A stretch of DNA of 7,439 bases. Source: an uncultured Desulfovibrio sp. GTDB lineage: Bacteria > Desulfobacterota > Desulfovibrionia > Desulfovibrionales > Desulfovibrionaceae. Of the stretch, positions 1 to 6,059 are shown in pieces. The DNA lies in NCBI GenBank assembly GCA_900547595.1, contig URHE01000086.1:1-7439 (forward strand), written 5' to 3'. The notes beneath the pieces were generated by a model. The model worked only from the letters and a program-made list of their open reading frames with translations, was not told the origin of the DNA and ran no database searches. A program made the position numbers and the translations under genes. How positions within the stretch are numbered: position 1 is the stretch's first letter; each line of letters begins with the position of its first letter.

Positions 1-2
1 GC

Positions 3-575
3 CGCGTGGTGGGCCTGCTGGCCTGCGCCGAAAACATGCCCGACGGCGGCGCCTACCGCCCCGGCGACGTGGTGACCGCCGCCAACGGCGACAGCGTGGA
101 AGTCATCAATACCGACGCCGAGGGCCGTCTCGCCCTGTGCGACGCCCTGGCCTGGGCGCAACAGCGCTGGACGCCCGCCGCCATCGTGGACATCGCCACG
201 CTCACCGGCGCGTGCGCCGTGGCCCTGGGCACCGGGCTGGCGGGCCTGTTCTGCGACGATGACGGCCTTGCGGAGCGCCTCACCGGCGCCGGCGCCGCCG
301 CGGGGGAACATTTCTGGCGCCTGCCGCTCTGGCGGCCCTATGCCGACCAGCTCAAGAGCGAGATCGCGGACATCAGGCACACGGCCGGGCGCGAGGGCGG
401 GGCCATCACGGCGGCGCTCTTCCTGCGCCATTTCGTGCGCGAGGGCGAGCTCTGGGCGCATCTCGACATCGCCGGCGTGGACTGGAACGCCAAGGCGACG
501 CCCCTCTGCCCCGAAGGGGCCTCGGGCTTCGGCGCGCGCACCCTGCTTGAGCTGGCGCGGGGAGGCATCCAGTGA
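3..575 (+). CDS. pepA: Leucyl aminopeptidase (cytosol aminopeptidase, M17), 5'-truncated
   Basis: This is the C-terminal catalytic part of an M17 metallopeptidase, which removes N-terminal residues from peptides in the cytoplasm. The frame is open from the window edge, so the N-terminal domain and true start lie upstream. The family signature NTDAEGRL is at bases 108-131; its Asp, Glu and Arg match the metal-binding and catalytic Asp352, Glu354 and Arg356 of E. coli PepA. Flanking conserved blocks are also present: AENMPDG near the start, ATLTGAC, GGAITAALFL and WAHLDIAG. The C-terminus is of normal length after the last block, so the 3' end is intact. The stop TGA overlaps the GTG start of cobA-hemD (GTGA, 572-575), which suggests an operon with translational coupling. 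Family identity is secure. What cannot be seen are the Lys and other metal ligands encoded upstream. Confidence 0.96.
   Translation, partial: RVVGLLACAENMPDGGAYRPGDVVTAANGDSVEVINTDAEGRLALCDALAWAQQRWTPAAIVDIATLTGACAVALGTGLAGLFCDDDGLAERLTGAGAAAGEHFWRLPLWRPYADQLKSEIADIRHTAGREGGAITAALFLRHFVREGELWAHLDIAGVDWNAKATPLCPEGASGFGARTLLELARGGIQ
559..565 (+). promoter_or_regulatory. Ribosome binding site deciding the GTG start of cobA-hemD
   Basis: GGGGAGG lies inside the last codons of pepA, 6 nt before the GTG at 572. It supports the GTG start and the 4-nt overlap with the pepA stop. No promoter is visible here, so expression is probably from upstream of pepA. Confidence 0.7.
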
Positions 576-2104
576 AGGTCTACCTGCTCGGCGCAGGGCC
601 CGGCGACCCCGGCCTGCTGACGCTCAAGGCCCGCGACGCGCTGGCCGCCGCGGACGCGGTCGTCTATGACGCGCTCGCCAATCCGTCATTGCTGGACCAT
701 GCGCGCCCGGACGCCGAACGCATCTATGTGGGCAAGATCGCGGGCAGGCACGCCCTGCCCCAGGACGAGATCAATGCCCTCCTCATCCGCAAGGCGCGGG
801 AGGACGGCGGCAAGGTGGTGGTGCGCCTCAAGGGCGGCGACCCCTACATTTTCGGACGCGGCGGCGAGGAGGCCGAAGCGCTCGTGGCCGCGGGCGTGCC
901 CTTTGAGGAAGTGCCCGGCGTGAGCAGCGCCATCGCGGCCCCGGCCTATGCGGGCATTCCGCTCACGCACCGCGACTTCGCCTCTTCCGTGACCATTATC
1001 ACCGGCCACGAAAGCCCGGACAAGCCCGGCTCGGTCCACAACTGGCCCGCGCTGGCGGCCAGCGCCTCCACCCTGGTCTTTGTCATGGGCATGAAAAACC
1101 TGCCCGACATCGCGGCCAGTCTCATCAGGGCGGGGATGGACCCGGCCACCCCGGCGGCGCTCGTCCACCGCGGCACCACGCCGCGCCAGCGCTGCCTGAC
1201 GGCCCCGCTGGCGGAACTGCCCGCGGCGGCTGTGGCCCAGGGCTTCAGCAATCCCTCGATCATCGTGGTGGGCGAGGTGACGCGCCTGCATGCCAGTCTG
1301 GACTGGTTCGGCAAAAAACCGCTGCTCGGGCGGCGCGTGGTGGTCACGCGCGCGCGGGAGCAGGCCAGCGGCCTGGCGGACAGGCTCACGCGGCTGGGCG
1401 CGGAGGTCATCCAGTTCCCGACCATCGAGATCCGCGAACTGGAGGACTACGCGCCGCTGGACGCGGCCATTGCCGGGCTGGACGCCTATGACTGGCTCAT
1501 CTTCACCTCGGTCAACGGCGTGCGCCATTTCTGGCGCAGGCTGGCCGTGGCCGGAAAGGACAGCCGGGCGCTGGCGGGCGCGCGCGTGGCGGCCATCGGC
1601 CCGGCCACGGCGGACGCGCTGGCGCAACGCGGCATCACGGCGGACTTTCTCCCGTCCAGATACCAGGCCGAGGATGTGGCCGAGGGCCTCAAGGCCCTGA
1701 CGGGCGCGGCGCTTTCCGGCATGCGCTTTTTGCTGCCGCGCGCGCTCAGGGCCAGGGACGTGCTTCCGGAAACGCTGCGCGCGGCGGGCGCCGTGGTGGA
1801 TGTGGTGCCCGCCTATGTGACCGTGCCCGCGGCGGCCCGCAAGGACGACGTCCTGCGCCTGCTGGAGAACGGGGAGCTGGACTGCGTCAGCTTCGGCTCC
1901 TCCTCCACGGTGGAGAACTTTCTGGCTCTCATCCCGGCGGAGCTGCTGCGGCGCCATCCCGAAACCGCGCTGGCGGCCATCGGCCCCGTCACCACCGCGA
2001 CCCTGCGCGGCCATGGGCTGGAAGCGGCCATCACGCCGCGGGACTATACCATTCCCGCGCTGGCGGACGCCATCGCCGCGCACTTTTCGCCCTCTCGGCA
2101 GTGA
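572..2104 (+). CDS. cobA-hemD: Bifunctional uroporphyrinogen-III C-methyltransferase / uroporphyrinogen-III synthase (CobA-HemD fusion)
   Basis: This 510-residue cytoplasmic fusion would cyclise hydroxymethylbilane to uroporphyrinogen III (HemD half) and methylate it twice with SAM to precorrin-2 (CobA half), the entry to sirohaem, cobalamin and the sirohaem-dependent haem route. Residues 1-245 are the SUMT domain: LLGAGPGDPGLLTL (5-18) and VVRLKGGDPYIFGRGGEE (83-100) are the two SUMT signatures, followed by GVPFEEVPGVSSA. Residues 251-505 are the HemD fold, with WLIFTSVNGV (308-317), AAIGPATADAL (340-350) and DYTIPAL (491-497). The GTG start at 572 is chosen because the SUMT N-terminus begins there and GGGGAGG (559-565) lies 6 nt upstream; no other in-frame start fits. 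It overlaps pepA by 4 nt and purN follows 7 nt after its stop. Such fusions are known in Desulfovibrio. No sirohaem-type dehydrogenase/ferrochelatase (CysG N-terminal) domain is present, so oxidation and chelation must be done by other proteins. Confidence 0.95.
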   Translation: MKVYLLGAGPGDPGLLTLKARDALAAADAVVYDALANPSLLDHARPDAERIYVGKIAGRHALPQDEINALLIRKAREDGGKVVVRLKGGDPYIFGRGGEEAEALVAAGVPFEEVPGVSSAIAAPAYAGIPLTHRDFASSVTIITGHESPDKPGSVHNWPALAASASTLVFVMGMKNLPDIAASLIRAGMDPATPAALVHRGTTPRQRCLTAPLAELPAAAVAQGFSNPSIIVVGEVTRLHASLDWFGKKPLLGRRVVVTRAREQASGLADRLTRLGAEVIQFPTIEIRELEDYAPLDAAIAGLDAYDWLIFTSVNGVRHFWRRLAVAGKDSRALAGARVAAIGPATADALAQRGITADFLPSRYQAEDVAEGLKALTGAALSGMRFLLPRALRARDVLPETLRAAGAVVDVVPAYVTVPAAARKDDVLRLLENGELDCVSFGSSSTVENFLALIPAELLRRHPETALAAIGPVTTATLRGHGLEAAITPRDYTIPALADAIAAHFSPSRQ

Positions 2105-2111
2105 GGCCCGC

Positions 2112-2786
2112 ATGCCCCTGAAGATCGCCATTCTCGCCTCCGGCAGCGGCACCAATGCCCAGGCCATGATGGACAAGGCCGCCGCCGGGATCCTGGACGT
2201 GGACATCCGGCTTGTGCTCAGCAACCGCCCCGGCGCGGGCGTGCTGGAGCGCGCGCGCAAGGCCGGCGTGCCCCGCGCCGTGCTGGACCACACGGCCTTT
2301 GCCGACCGCGCGGCCCACGAGGCCGCCATGGTGGAGAAACTCCGCGAAAGCGAAGCCGAAATCATCGTGCTCGCGGGCTACATGCGCCTTCTGACGCCGC
2401 TCTTTCTGGGCGCGTTCCCGGGCAGGGTGCTCAATCTCCACCCCGCGCTCCTGCCGAGCTTTCCGGGCACGCACGGCGGCGCCGACGCCCTGGCCTACGG
2501 CGTCAAACTTTCAGGATGCAGCGTCCACTTTGTGGAAGAAAAAATGGACGGCGGCCCGCTCATCATCCAGGCGGCGGTGCCGGTCATTGCCGGCGAAGCG
2601 CTGGAGAGCCTCATGCGGCGCATCCACGCCATGGAACACCGCATCTATCCGCAGGCCCTGCAATGGCTGGCCCAGGGGCGCATCCGGGTGGAAGGACGCC
2701 AGGTTTACCTCGCCCCGGCCCCCGGCGAGACCGTCAGGCCCGACGGCGACTGGTTCGTCTGGCCGCCGCTGGAACGGGGCTTTTAG
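2112..2786 (+). CDS. purN: Phosphoribosylglycinamide formyltransferase (GAR transformylase 1)
   Basis: PurN transfers a formyl group from 10-formyltetrahydrofolate to glycinamide ribonucleotide, the third step of de novo purine synthesis, in the cytoplasm. The 224-residue protein has a glycine-rich phosphate loop LASGSGTN (8-15), LAGYMRLL (88-95), the catalytic block RVLNLHPALLPSFPG (105-119) and VHFVEEKMDGGPLI (138-151). Asn108, His110 and Asp146 match the catalytic Asn106, His108 and Asp144 of E. coli PurN. The frame is open upstream to 2013, but the ATG at 2112 is preferred: it starts just before the first beta strand, a GTGAGG (2101-2106) sits 5 nt upstream, and it leaves a 7-nt gap after cobA-hemD instead of a long overlap. 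Length is normal for the family, with about 30 residues after the core. Its last 53 bases are overlapped antisense by the convergent HxlR regulator, and I see no terminator between the two genes. Confidence 0.96.
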   Translation: MPLKIAILASGSGTNAQAMMDKAAAGILDVDIRLVLSNRPGAGVLERARKAGVPRAVLDHTAFADRAAHEAAMVEKLRESEAEIIVLAGYMRLLTPLFLGAFPGRVLNLHPALLPSFPGTHGGADALAYGVKLSGCSVHFVEEKMDGGPLIIQAAVPVIAGEALESLMRRIHAMEHRIYPQALQWLAQGRIRVEGRQVYLAPAPGETVRPDGDWFVWPPLERGF

Positions 2787-3198
2787 CGCATTTCGGCGCC
2801 TGACCACTCTCCGAGGCATTCTCCGGCGTTTCCATCAGGAACGGAACCTCATAGCCTGCCGGGCAAAGATGTTCCGCGCTCCATTGCACCATATGCATCA
2901 ATACGGGCAGAAAGCTCATCCCGACTTCTGTCAGCGTATACTCGACGCGCAACGGAACTTCTTTGAAAATTTCCCTGTGAATGAACATATCCCTTTCAAG
3001 TTCTTTCAACTGTTTTGCCAGCGTTGATTGCGTGATGCCTTCCAGGCGCCGCTGAAGTTCATTGAATCTTTGCACCCTATAGAATGCAATATACCATAAA
3101 ATAAGGATTTTCCACTTCCCAGCCAAAACAGCTTGCAGTTTGCTCATCGGCAAACATCTTGCCAGCGCCTCGTCAGAACTGAACTTGTTTTCAGCCAT
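2734..3198 (-). CDS. HxlR-family winged-helix transcriptional regulator
   Basis: This 154-residue protein belongs to the HxlR/MarR-like winged-helix family of DNA-binding regulators. The core is clear: GKWKILILWYIAF (27-39), RFNELQRRLEGITQSTLAKQ (44-63, containing the recognition helix), LKELERD (64-70), the wing HREIFKEVPLRVEYTLTEVG (74-93), then a dimerisation helix to about residue 110. Cys15, just before the first helix, is where redox-sensing members such as Bacillus subtilis HypR and YodB carry their sensor cysteine; Cys112 and Cys137 are further thiols. The ATG at 3198 has a GGGAG motif about 8 nt upstream. HxlR proteins usually end near residue 110-125. Here about 30 extra residues, Ala/Arg/Ser rich, follow, and the last 17 are antisense to purN, so the tail may be a chance extension. 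The gene is divergent from a flavoprotein gene across 185 nt, a common HxlR arrangement, which is probably its target. It is much less GC-rich than its neighbours. Confidence 0.9.
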   Translation of the reverse strand: MAENKFSSDEALARCLPMSKLQAVLAGKWKILILWYIAFYRVQRFNELQRRLEGITQSTLAKQLKELERDMFIHREIFKEVPLRVEYTLTEVGMSFLPVLMHMVQWSAEHLCPAGYEVPFLMETPENASESGQAPKCAKSPVPAAARRTSRRRA

Positions 3199-3247
3199 TC
3201 CGCCTTCTCCCTGCCGTCCCGCGCGTGCGTCGCCCAGGTGGCAAAAA

Positions 3248-3277
3248 AAGAACCATGTAGGAAAAAATACAGTTCTT
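3248..3277. promoter_or_regulatory. Candidate operator 1, inverted repeat in the hxlR/flavoprotein spacer
   Basis: AAGAAC (3248-3253) is mirrored by GTTCTT (3272-3277), and inside these TGTA (3256-3259) is mirrored by TACA (3268-3271) around an A-rich centre. The two dyads are centred one base apart, so this is a slightly skewed nested inverted repeat. Its place between divergent genes suits an HxlR dimer site. Binding is inferred, not shown. Confidence 0.45.
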
Positions 3278-3297
3278 GCAAAGAAAATTTTTTTGCA
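3277..3297. promoter_or_regulatory. Candidate operator 2, 21-bp near-perfect palindrome
   Basis: TGCAAA at 3277-3282 and TTTGCA at 3292-3297 are the ends of a 21-bp palindrome with an A/T-only core. Only one base pair (position 7 against 15) and the centre base break the symmetry. It touches operator 1 at 3277, so the two dyads form one continuous 50-bp element about 87 nt before the flavoprotein ATG and 79 nt before the regulator ATG. I could not place confident -35/-10 boxes for either gene. Joint repression of both genes is an inference. Confidence 0.5.
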
Positions 3298-3383
3298 TAG
3301 AAAATGTCATAAACGCTGTGACGCGCATGTTTCTTGCCCAAACCAGCCGGCAACCCGCCGCAGAAAACAGGAGAGGCATCACC

Positions 3384-4055
3384 ATGAAAATCTACGCCAT
3401 CAATGGCAGCCCCCGAAAAACCTGGAATACCGCAACATTGCTGCAACATGCCCTTGACGGGGCAAAAAGCCGCATTCCCGACGCTTCCACGGAGCTTGTC
3501 AATCTTTATGAGCATACCTATAAGGGCTGCACAAGCTGTTTCCAGTGCAAAAAACTGGGCGGACCCTCCTACGGCGCATGCGCCATGCGCGACGGGATCA
3601 CGCCCCTTCTGGAAGAAGCGCTCCATGCGGATGCCCTGATTTTCGGCTCTCCCATCTACTTCTCGGACATCACCGGCATGCTCAAATGCTTTCTGGAGCG
3701 GCTGCTCTTTCCCTGTTTCGTCTATGACAGGAACTATTCATCGCTGGCGCCCAAAAAACTGCCGACAGCCTTTCTCTATACCATGAACGTTCCCCACGAA
3801 CAAATGCTTGCCAATCGGTACCCGGAACGCCTGCATGCCATGGAGGCATTCCTGGGCCACATCTTCGGCGCAACGACACTGGTGCAGTATGTCACTGACA
3901 CCTGTCAGTTCAGCGATTACAGCAAATACAAAATGGAACTTTTTTCCGGAACGGAAAAGGCCGCCCGGCGCGAAACCCAGTTTCCGCTGGACTGCGCCCA
4001 TGCACGGGAACTTGGGGCACGACTCGCCGCCGCCCTGCCGCACCCGGAAAAATGA
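3384..4055 (+). CDS. Flavodoxin-fold NAD(P)H-dependent FMN reductase / iron-sulfur-flavoprotein-like protein
   Basis: This 223-residue cytoplasmic protein has the flavodoxin-like fold of the NADPH-dependent FMN reductase family. The FMN phosphate loop is INGSPRKTWNTATLL (6-20), and ADALIFGSPIYFSDITGML (82-100) is the second flavin-binding region. A cysteine cluster C49-x2-C52-x2-C55-x10-C66 follows the second strand. Classical archaeal iron-sulfur flavoproteins use a compact CX2CX2CX4-7C to hold a 4Fe-4S cluster; the last gap here is longer, so cluster binding is uncertain. Cys102 and Cys111 are also present. The ATG at 3384 has AGGAGAGG (3369-3376) at good distance; an in-frame upstream extension to 3276 has no such support and would cross the operators. 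It is divergent from an HxlR regulator, which fits control by redox or electrophile stress. The electron donor, acceptor and substrate cannot be told from the sequence. Confidence 0.85.
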   Translation: MKIYAINGSPRKTWNTATLLQHALDGAKSRIPDASTELVNLYEHTYKGCTSCFQCKKLGGPSYGACAMRDGITPLLEEALHADALIFGSPIYFSDITGMLKCFLERLLFPCFVYDRNYSSLAPKKLPTAFLYTMNVPHEQMLANRYPERLHAMEAFLGHIFGATTLVQYVTDTCQFSDYSKYKMELFSGTEKAARRETQFPLDCAHARELGARLAAALPHPEK

Positions 4056-4115
4056 CATCCGTCCCCGGAAAGGCCCGGAGTGCGGGTTCCCCGCAAGCGC
4101 GGCTTCCGCCTCGCG

Positions 4116-4160
4116 AAAAAAGGAGAAACGGCCACCCCCTGCGTGATGGCCGTTTCTCCT
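4116..4160 (-). terminator. Intrinsic terminator of rpsA
   Basis: A perfect 14-bp stem (AGGAGAAACGGCCA at 4121-4134 with TGGCCGTTTCTCCT at 4147-4160) encloses a 12-nt loop. On the minus strand it is followed by a run of T's (A's at 4116-4120 on the plus strand). It lies about 60 nt beyond the rpsA stop. On the plus strand only a scattered T-rich stretch follows, so termination of the flavoprotein transcript here would be weaker. Confidence 0.9.
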
Positions 4161-4183
4161 TGGAGCATTTTGTTGAGAAAACT

Positions 4184-4203
4184 ATCTGTAAAACAGATGT
4201 TTT
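4184..4203. terminator. Weak hairpin with T's on both sides, possible minor terminator
   Basis: ATCTGT-AAA-ACAGAT (4184-4198) forms a 6-bp AT-rich stem. GTTTT follows on the plus strand, and AGTTTT follows on the minus strand. It lies just beyond the rpsA stop and about 130 nt after the flavoprotein gene. It could act for either strand, but the stem is weak. Confidence 0.3.
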
Positions 4204-4220
4204 CCTTCTCCGTCAGCCGC

Positions 4221-5939
4221 CTATTCCTCGCCGCTGTTCTCGCTATTTTCAGCGGCGGCCTTGAGCAGGTCGCCCAGGCTCTGGCCGCTTTCCTGCGGGC
4301 CGGCGTGGAATTCCTTGGGCTTGCGGCGCTCCTCGTCATCCTTGATCTGCTTGATGGAGAGGCCGAGGCGGCGCTCCTCCGCGCTCACATGGATGACCTT
4401 GGCCTGGATCTCCTGGCCTTCCTGGAAGGCTTCGGCCGGGGTCTTGAGCTTCTTGCCCGAAAGCTCGGACACATGCACCAGGCCCTCGATGCCTTCCTCG
4501 ACCTCCACAAAGAGGCCAAAGTCCGTGATATTGGTCACGGTGCCCTTGACGGTGCAGCCCACGGGATAGGTTTCCGGCACATGGGCCCACGGGTCATCGG
4601 CCAGCTGCTTGATGCCCAGGGTGAACTTCTCGTTGGCCTGATCCACCACGAGCACCTTGGCCTGGACGACATCGCCCACCTTGTAGAGCTCGTTGGGATG
4701 GCGCACCTTCTTGGTCCACGAGATGTCCGACACATGGATGAGGCCGTCGATGCCGTCCTCGATGCCGATGAACATGCCGAATTCGGTGATGTTCTTGATG
4801 ACGCCTTCAAGCACCGTGCCTTCGGGGTAGCGCTCGGCCACCAGCTCCCAGGGATTGGGGCGCACCTGCTTCATGCCGAGGCTGATGCGCTTCTTCTCGC
4901 CGTCCACGCCGAGAATGACCACTTCCACCTCGTCGCCGGTATGCACCATCTGGGAAGGATGCCGGAGCTTGCGCGTCCAGGACATTTCGGAAATGTGCAC
5001 CAGGCCCTCGACGCCGGGCTCCAGCTCCACAAAGGCACCGTAGTCCACCAGATTGGTGACCTTGCCGGTGATGCGGGCGCCCTGCGGGAAGCGGGCGGAA
5101 ATGTCCTGCCACGGGTCGGGCACGAGCTGCTTGAGGCCGAGGGAGACCTTGTTGGTCTCGCGGTCAAAGGAGAGCACCTTGAGCGTGAGGTCCTGGCCCA
5201 TGGTGATCATTTCCTTGGGATGGCGGATGCGCTTCCAGCTCATGTCCGTGATATGGAGCAGGCCGTCCAGACCGCCGAGGTCGACGAAAACGCCGTATTC
5301 GGTGATGTTCTTGGCCTTGCCCTGAACGATCTGGCCCTCCTCGAGGGTCTTGAGCAGCTCGGCGCGCTTGGCGTCGCGCTCTTCCTCAAGCAGGACGCGG
5401 CGCGACACGATGACATTGCTGCGCCGGCGGTTGATCTTGAGCACGCGGAACTCGAATTCCTGATTGACCAGGGCGTCCATGTCCGGCACAGGGCGCAGAT
5501 CCACATGGGAACCGGGCAGAAATGCCTCCACCCCCCCGATGTTCACCGTGTAGCCGCCCTTGATGCGGCGCACGATATGCCCCTTGATGACCTTGTTGTT
5601 CTCCTGCACGTCCTCAAGCTGATCGAAGACCTGCATGCGCTTGGCCTTTTCAAAGGAGAGCGTGATGGTGCCGTCCTGCTCGTTCTTGCGGACCACATAG
5701 ACATCCACCCTGTCGCCCACCTTGACGCCCACGTTGCCCGCCGCGTCACGGAATTCGGCCGTGGGAATCTGGCCTTCGGACTTGAAGCCCACGTCAACAA
5801 GCACATTGTCGTCATTGACGCGGACGATCTCGCCCTTGGTGATGGAGCCTTCTTCAAGATCGCCAAAATCGGGGTTGAGGTAGTCCTCAAGGGCGCTTCC
5901 GAAATCAATTTCGTCGTGCCCGGTTTCCTTGTCTGCCAT
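4221..5939 (-). CDS. rpsA: 30S ribosomal protein S1
   Basis: S1 binds mRNA on the 30S subunit and helps place leader regions for initiation. The 572-residue protein has six S1 (OB-fold) RNA-binding repeats at about 31-97, 116-181, 200-269, 285-356, 372-443 and 459-530, then a 40-residue charged tail. Repeats 3-6 show the typical pattern, for example NITEYGVFVDLGGLDGLLHI (211-230) and GLVHISEMSW (312-321), with HP after the loop. Repeats 1 and 2 are more diverged, as in the 30S-docking domains of E. coli S1 (557 residues). Two nearby in-frame ATGs exist: 5948 has GGAGG only 1 nt away, while 5939 has the same GGAGG (5950-5954) 10 nt upstream, so 5939 (MADKETG) is chosen. The gene is monocistronic here, with its own candidate promoter and a strong terminator. 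The opposite strand has a 639-codon open frame that is a shadow. Confidence 0.97.
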   Translation of the reverse strand: MADKETGHDEIDFGSALEDYLNPDFGDLEEGSITKGEIVRVNDDNVLVDVGFKSEGQIPTAEFRDAAGNVGVKVGDRVDVYVVRKNEQDGTITLSFEKAKRMQVFDQLEDVQENNKVIKGHIVRRIKGGYTVNIGGVEAFLPGSHVDLRPVPDMDALVNQEFEFRVLKINRRRSNVIVSRRVLLEEERDAKRAELLKTLEEGQIVQGKAKNITEYGVFVDLGGLDGLLHITDMSWKRIRHPKEMITMGQDLTLKVLSFDRETNKVSLGLKQLVPDPWQDISARFPQGARITGKVTNLVDYGAFVELEPGVEGLVHISEMSWTRKLRHPSQMVHTGDEVEVVILGVDGEKKRISLGMKQVRPNPWELVAERYPEGTVLEGVIKNITEFGMFIGIEDGIDGLIHVSDISWTKKVRHPNELYKVGDVVQAKVLVVDQANEKFTLGIKQLADDPWAHVPETYPVGCTVKGTVTNITDFGLFVEVEEGIEGLVHVSELSGKKLKTPAEAFQEGQEIQAKVIHVSAEERRLGLSIKQIKDDEERRKPKEFHAGPQESGQSLGDLLKAAAENSENSGEE

Positions 5940-5971
5940 AATTGCCATGCCTCCAAACAACCAGTGTATTT

Positions 5972-5985
5972 CCTCGTATACGAGG
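5972..5985. promoter_or_regulatory. 14-bp perfect palindrome in the rpsA leader
   Basis: CCTCGTATACGAGG is a perfect self-complementary 14-mer. It lies 18 nt upstream of the rpsA RBS and directly at or after the transcription start expected from the proposed -10 box. It could be a repressor site overlapping the start or a short 5' hairpin in the mRNA. Its function is unknown. Confidence 0.4.
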
Positions 5986-5992
5986 GAGTGGG

Positions 5993-6021
5993 AATATAGA
6001 TGAAAGCGACCGGAAGCGCAA
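5993..6021 (-). promoter_or_regulatory. Candidate sigma70-type promoter of rpsA
   Basis: Reading the minus strand, TTGCGC (6021-6016) is followed after 17 nt by TATATT (5998-5993), a five-of-six match to the -10 consensus. The predicted transcript would start near 5986, giving a leader of about 47 nt. The -35 box is weak (three of six). Confidence 0.5.
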
Positions 6022-6059
6022 GGAAATTCCGCAAAAACCGGCAAAAACCATTGACTTTT

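Noticed and set aside
2013..2111. N-terminal extension of PurN to an ATG at 2013
   Set aside because: It would overlap cobA-hemD by 92 nt with no family similarity. The ATG at 2112 begins at the conserved PurN N-terminus.
686..2365. A 559-codon open frame on the minus strand, opposite cobA-hemD and purN
   Set aside because: High GC content removes stop codons from the complement. The product is Arg/Ala/Gly-rich low-complexity sequence, and it runs across two well-supported genes.
3276..3383. N-terminal extension of the flavoprotein to an ATG at 3276
   Set aside because: It covers the candidate operators and lacks an RBS. The FMN loop starts a few residues after the ATG at 3384, which has AGGAGAGG upstream.
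4081..4095. TGCGGG/CCCGCA hairpin as a terminator of the flavoprotein gene
   Set aside because: The stem is only 6 bp and no T-run follows. It is probably a chance pairing in GC-rich sequence.
4080..5999. A 639-codon open frame on the plus strand, opposite rpsA
   Set aside because: It is the antisense shadow of rpsA. Its His/Leu/Asp-rich product matches no domain I know and repeats with the S1 domains, and it has no supporting ribosome site. The rpsA protein is unmistakable.
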